Source of the DNA: Reticulitermes lucifugus
Lineage: Eukaryota; Arthropoda; Insecta; Blattodea; Rhinotermitidae
Direction of reading: 5' to 3'
Assembly: GCA_026260175.1 (NCBI GenBank)
Contig: JAKCWW010001138.1
Span: 16,268 to 80,267 of the forward strand
DNA length: 64,000 nt
Shown here: piece by piece, positions 62,026 to 64,000 of the stretch
Layout of the letters: each line of letters starts with the position of its first letter
How positions within the stretch are numbered: position 1 is the stretch's first letter
Notes under the pieces: model-generated
The model's input: only the letters and a program-made list of their open reading frames with translations
Databases searched by the model: none
Told to the model about the DNA's origin: nothing
Translations under genes and position numbers: made by a program

Positions 62026-62760
62026 TATCTTGGCTGCATTACGAAAACTCGCATGATCTGAAATAAGCGTACGGCAGTTCCATGGGATCAAACACGACCC
62101 GCAAGATGTGATGGAAGTTTTCAGGTAGAAGCCTCGCAAATAGAGGCTGGTCATAGGACTATGCAAATACCGCTGCAGCTAAGTCAAATTACAAGGTCTG
62201 AACATGAAGGAAAGGGCAAGTGATTACACTACAGGCAACGTCTTAGTCTACAAGTTTCAAATTCCAAGTGCGTCTCAGAAACTCTATGGTTCGTCAAGGC
62301 TCGAAGATTGCTGCTCTAATGGCAACAACAAGTTTCCAAAGTACAGCGGAAATGTGGTGCAAAGGAAGGGGTGTTCAATTAGTTTGGATAGTAGGCCACA
62401 ATACAAGAATATATGGGTTGGGGTGCCCGCACCTTTATTGATGTAACTGTTAAATTTATAGCTCTACTTTGCACACGCAGGAAATATTTATCATTAAAAA
62501 ATTGCTAAAAAATTTCAGTCGGCACAAAATATAAATTTAATTAATTAAAAGAAATGTGAGTGTAACATAACACTAAGGCGCCTTCGAACAAGCGTACTGA
62601 TTTGTCCACCTAGTTTTTACTGTCCTACGTTAATTTTCTGTGCGTTACAATTTTATTTCCTAACCTAAACGTTTCGCCGGGACGAAATATTTTATAATTC
62701 TTCACTTACAAGCAACATTTCGAATAAAATTTGTATGCAAGTCTATTAAATTTATCTGTC

Positions 62761-62940
62761 TATGTATGTACGAGTATGTATGTATCTATCCATCTATCTA
62801 TTTAGCTATCTGTCTGTCTGTCTGTCTGTCTATCTACCTGTCTGTCTATCCATCTGTCTATCTATATCTATATAGCTACGTATATATATCCATCTATATC
62901 GATCTACCTATCCATCTACTATTCCATCCATCGATCAACC
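62761..62940. repeat. Complex tetranucleotide microsatellite (TATG/TCTA/TCTG)
   Basis: Interleaved runs of TATG, TCTA, TCTG and TCCA over about 180 bases. The open frame across it is a repeat artefact. Confidence 0.9.
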
Positions 62941-63004
62941 CACCAAACTGCCCATTATTGGGTGGCAGTGAATAATAAATTCCTCCACTACGTTCACCGC
63001 TTTA

Positions 63005-63260
63005 CGAAGGCTCATGTAGGGCCGGGCAGGAAGGAGTGCTTGCTACACGGAAGCTGGGGATAAGCCGTCGGTAATGTAACTAGCAACAGGGTCACCCCAG
63101 CCGGACAGGTCTCAGCGGAGGCGCGAGACAAGGTGTTCCCCTAGAGAAATATACCCCGATAGAAAATTCAGGTCCTTCAGGATGGGGGTTGGACGCAGTG
63201 TTAACATCCTTCCGCGTAAAACACTATTGTTTCGAAAGGCCAGTTGAGAAATCAGGGCAG
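63005..63260 (+). repeat. Possible LINE 5' region
   Basis: A GC-richer block (gccgggcaggaaggagtgcttgc; agccggacaggtctcagcgg; gaggcgcgagacaagg) differs sharply in composition from its surroundings and resembles untranslated leaders of insect LINEs as I recall them. Neither a complete frame nor a second copy is present in this window. Confidence 0.3.
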
Positions 63261-63905
63261 GCAATTGCCAGCAAACCGGCCGAAGAGCCACAGGAAGAAG
63301 GACAAATAATTAATTGGAAAGAATATGAAAGCAAGGGGTCTTGGCCTACTTACGGTATTATTTTTTGCAAGTACTGGGGCAGACCACTATGACACAGGCA
63401 CGAAAAGTCGGTGTACCGGCCAAGATTCGAATCTGGTACCGCCTAAATACAATCCAGGGGCCTTAACCCCCTTACTAACTTGCTCGATCACAGACTAAAT
63501 TACGGGCATATAATTAATGTAAGTTAAAATATCTTCAACGTAGCAGAGTGTAAAGCTATATTTTCTTCAGCATTACTTGAACCGAAGGTATTTTTCAATT
63601 ATGAGAGTTTGTATGTGTATGTAAGAAACAGATACTTCTATAGTATTTGTTGCGACATTCACATGTAGCTAAGGACAGAAACTGGCTCGCTGGCCGACAT
63701 TTTGACCCCTTATTGTAAGCATTTGAATATTTGCGTTTCACAGTAGCAGTTATGTCTTCTTTAACCACAGTGCACTTTGTGTGATTCTGAGTTTCTTAAA
63801 TCGATGACTATGCAGAACTATATCTTGGACTATTTACACACACCAACTGGATGCAACTTTATTAAAAAACTGTATAGTTTTTTAAAACATATTTAAAAAC
63901 TTTTT

Positions 63906-63953
63906 AAAACCCGACATATGTTTCGGCTCTTATAGAGCCATCTTCAGGGGTTT
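63906..63953 (-). ncRNA. Complete hammerhead-like self-cleaving ribozyme motif
   Basis: On the minus strand: helix I 5' side AAACCC, core CTGAAGA, one T, helix II GGCTC-TATAA-GAGCC (five perfect pairs), GAAA, helix III AC-ATAT-GT (two pairs), cleavage triplet GTC, and helix I 3' side GGGTTT, which pairs perfectly with AAACCC. All invariant core positions (C3, U4, G5, A6, G8, A9, G12, A13, A14) are present. The departure from textbook form is an unpaired U between A9 and helix II. The very short helix III is typical of Penelope-derived and retrozyme hammerheads. No protein frame is seen beside it; the rest of the element may continue past the window edge. Confidence 0.8.
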
Positions 63954-64000
63954 ATTGTCGTTGAAACTGCATATATTAAAACGTCGTTTTCATTGGTTCA

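Noticed and set aside
62766-62975. Repetitive Tyr/Ser/Ile open frame
   Set aside because: Translation of a tetranucleotide microsatellite.
57810-64000. TM7 exon of the octopamine receptor
   Set aside because: I looked for an NPxxY-type segment with splice sites on the plus strand and found none.

Overview
The window looks like non-coding DNA from an insect nuclear genome. It is AT-rich, has no dense coding, and contains many tRNA-derived SINEs, decayed LINE tails, Penelope-like retroelements, a pogo/Tigger-type transposon, inverted-repeat elements, minisatellites and two assembly gaps. The repeat mix and the one recognisable host exon fit an arthropod, probably a large-genome polyneopteran such as a cockroach or termite; that placement is inference from repeat style, not from a marker gene. 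The only host coding sequence I can support is a 112-base exon at 57698-57809 (+), with splice sites at both ends. It encodes the end of intracellular loop 3 and transmembrane helix 6 of a class A amine receptor, best matched to the beta-adrenergic-like octopamine receptors. Much of the window may therefore be intron of that gene. I did not find the TM1-5 or TM7 exons.

Layout. 1-10 kb: AT-rich DNA, a 202-base palindromic element with 15-base target duplications (2780-2981), a decayed ~145-base tandem array ending in a GACA run (3330-4102), a Penelope-type 3' end (4598-4715), and several SINEs. 10-25 kb: more SINEs, palindromic elements at 12145-12312 and 20747-20960, the same ~145-base array in the opposite orientation (15300-15990), and a SINE inserted against another SINE (22919-23357). 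25-40 kb: SINEs, LINE 3' fragments, a palindromic element at 30119-30370, a broken Tigger-like element (32321-34284) and another palindrome at 39411-39612. 40-53 kb: a 53-base minisatellite with six copies, a ~77-base tandem repeat, SINEs, and an inverted-repeat element (52005-52361). 53-64 kb: a Penelope-like element with a GIY-YIG endonuclease fragment flanked by inverted terminal copies, the receptor exon, and a well-formed hammerhead-like ribozyme at the right edge.

The most interesting theme is a group of hammerhead-like motifs (CTGAAGA, one extra T, helix II, then CGAAAC and a GTC/GTT-type cleavage triplet) in at least five divergent repeat families. Helix II changes by compensating pairs between families. 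Several copies sit in short head-to-head palindromes that look like non-autonomous Penelope-derived elements. Hammerheads in Penelope-like elements are known; the compact palindromic form, the constant extra U and the variety in one locus are what deserve checking. There are no operons, CRISPR arrays or autonomous RNA genes.
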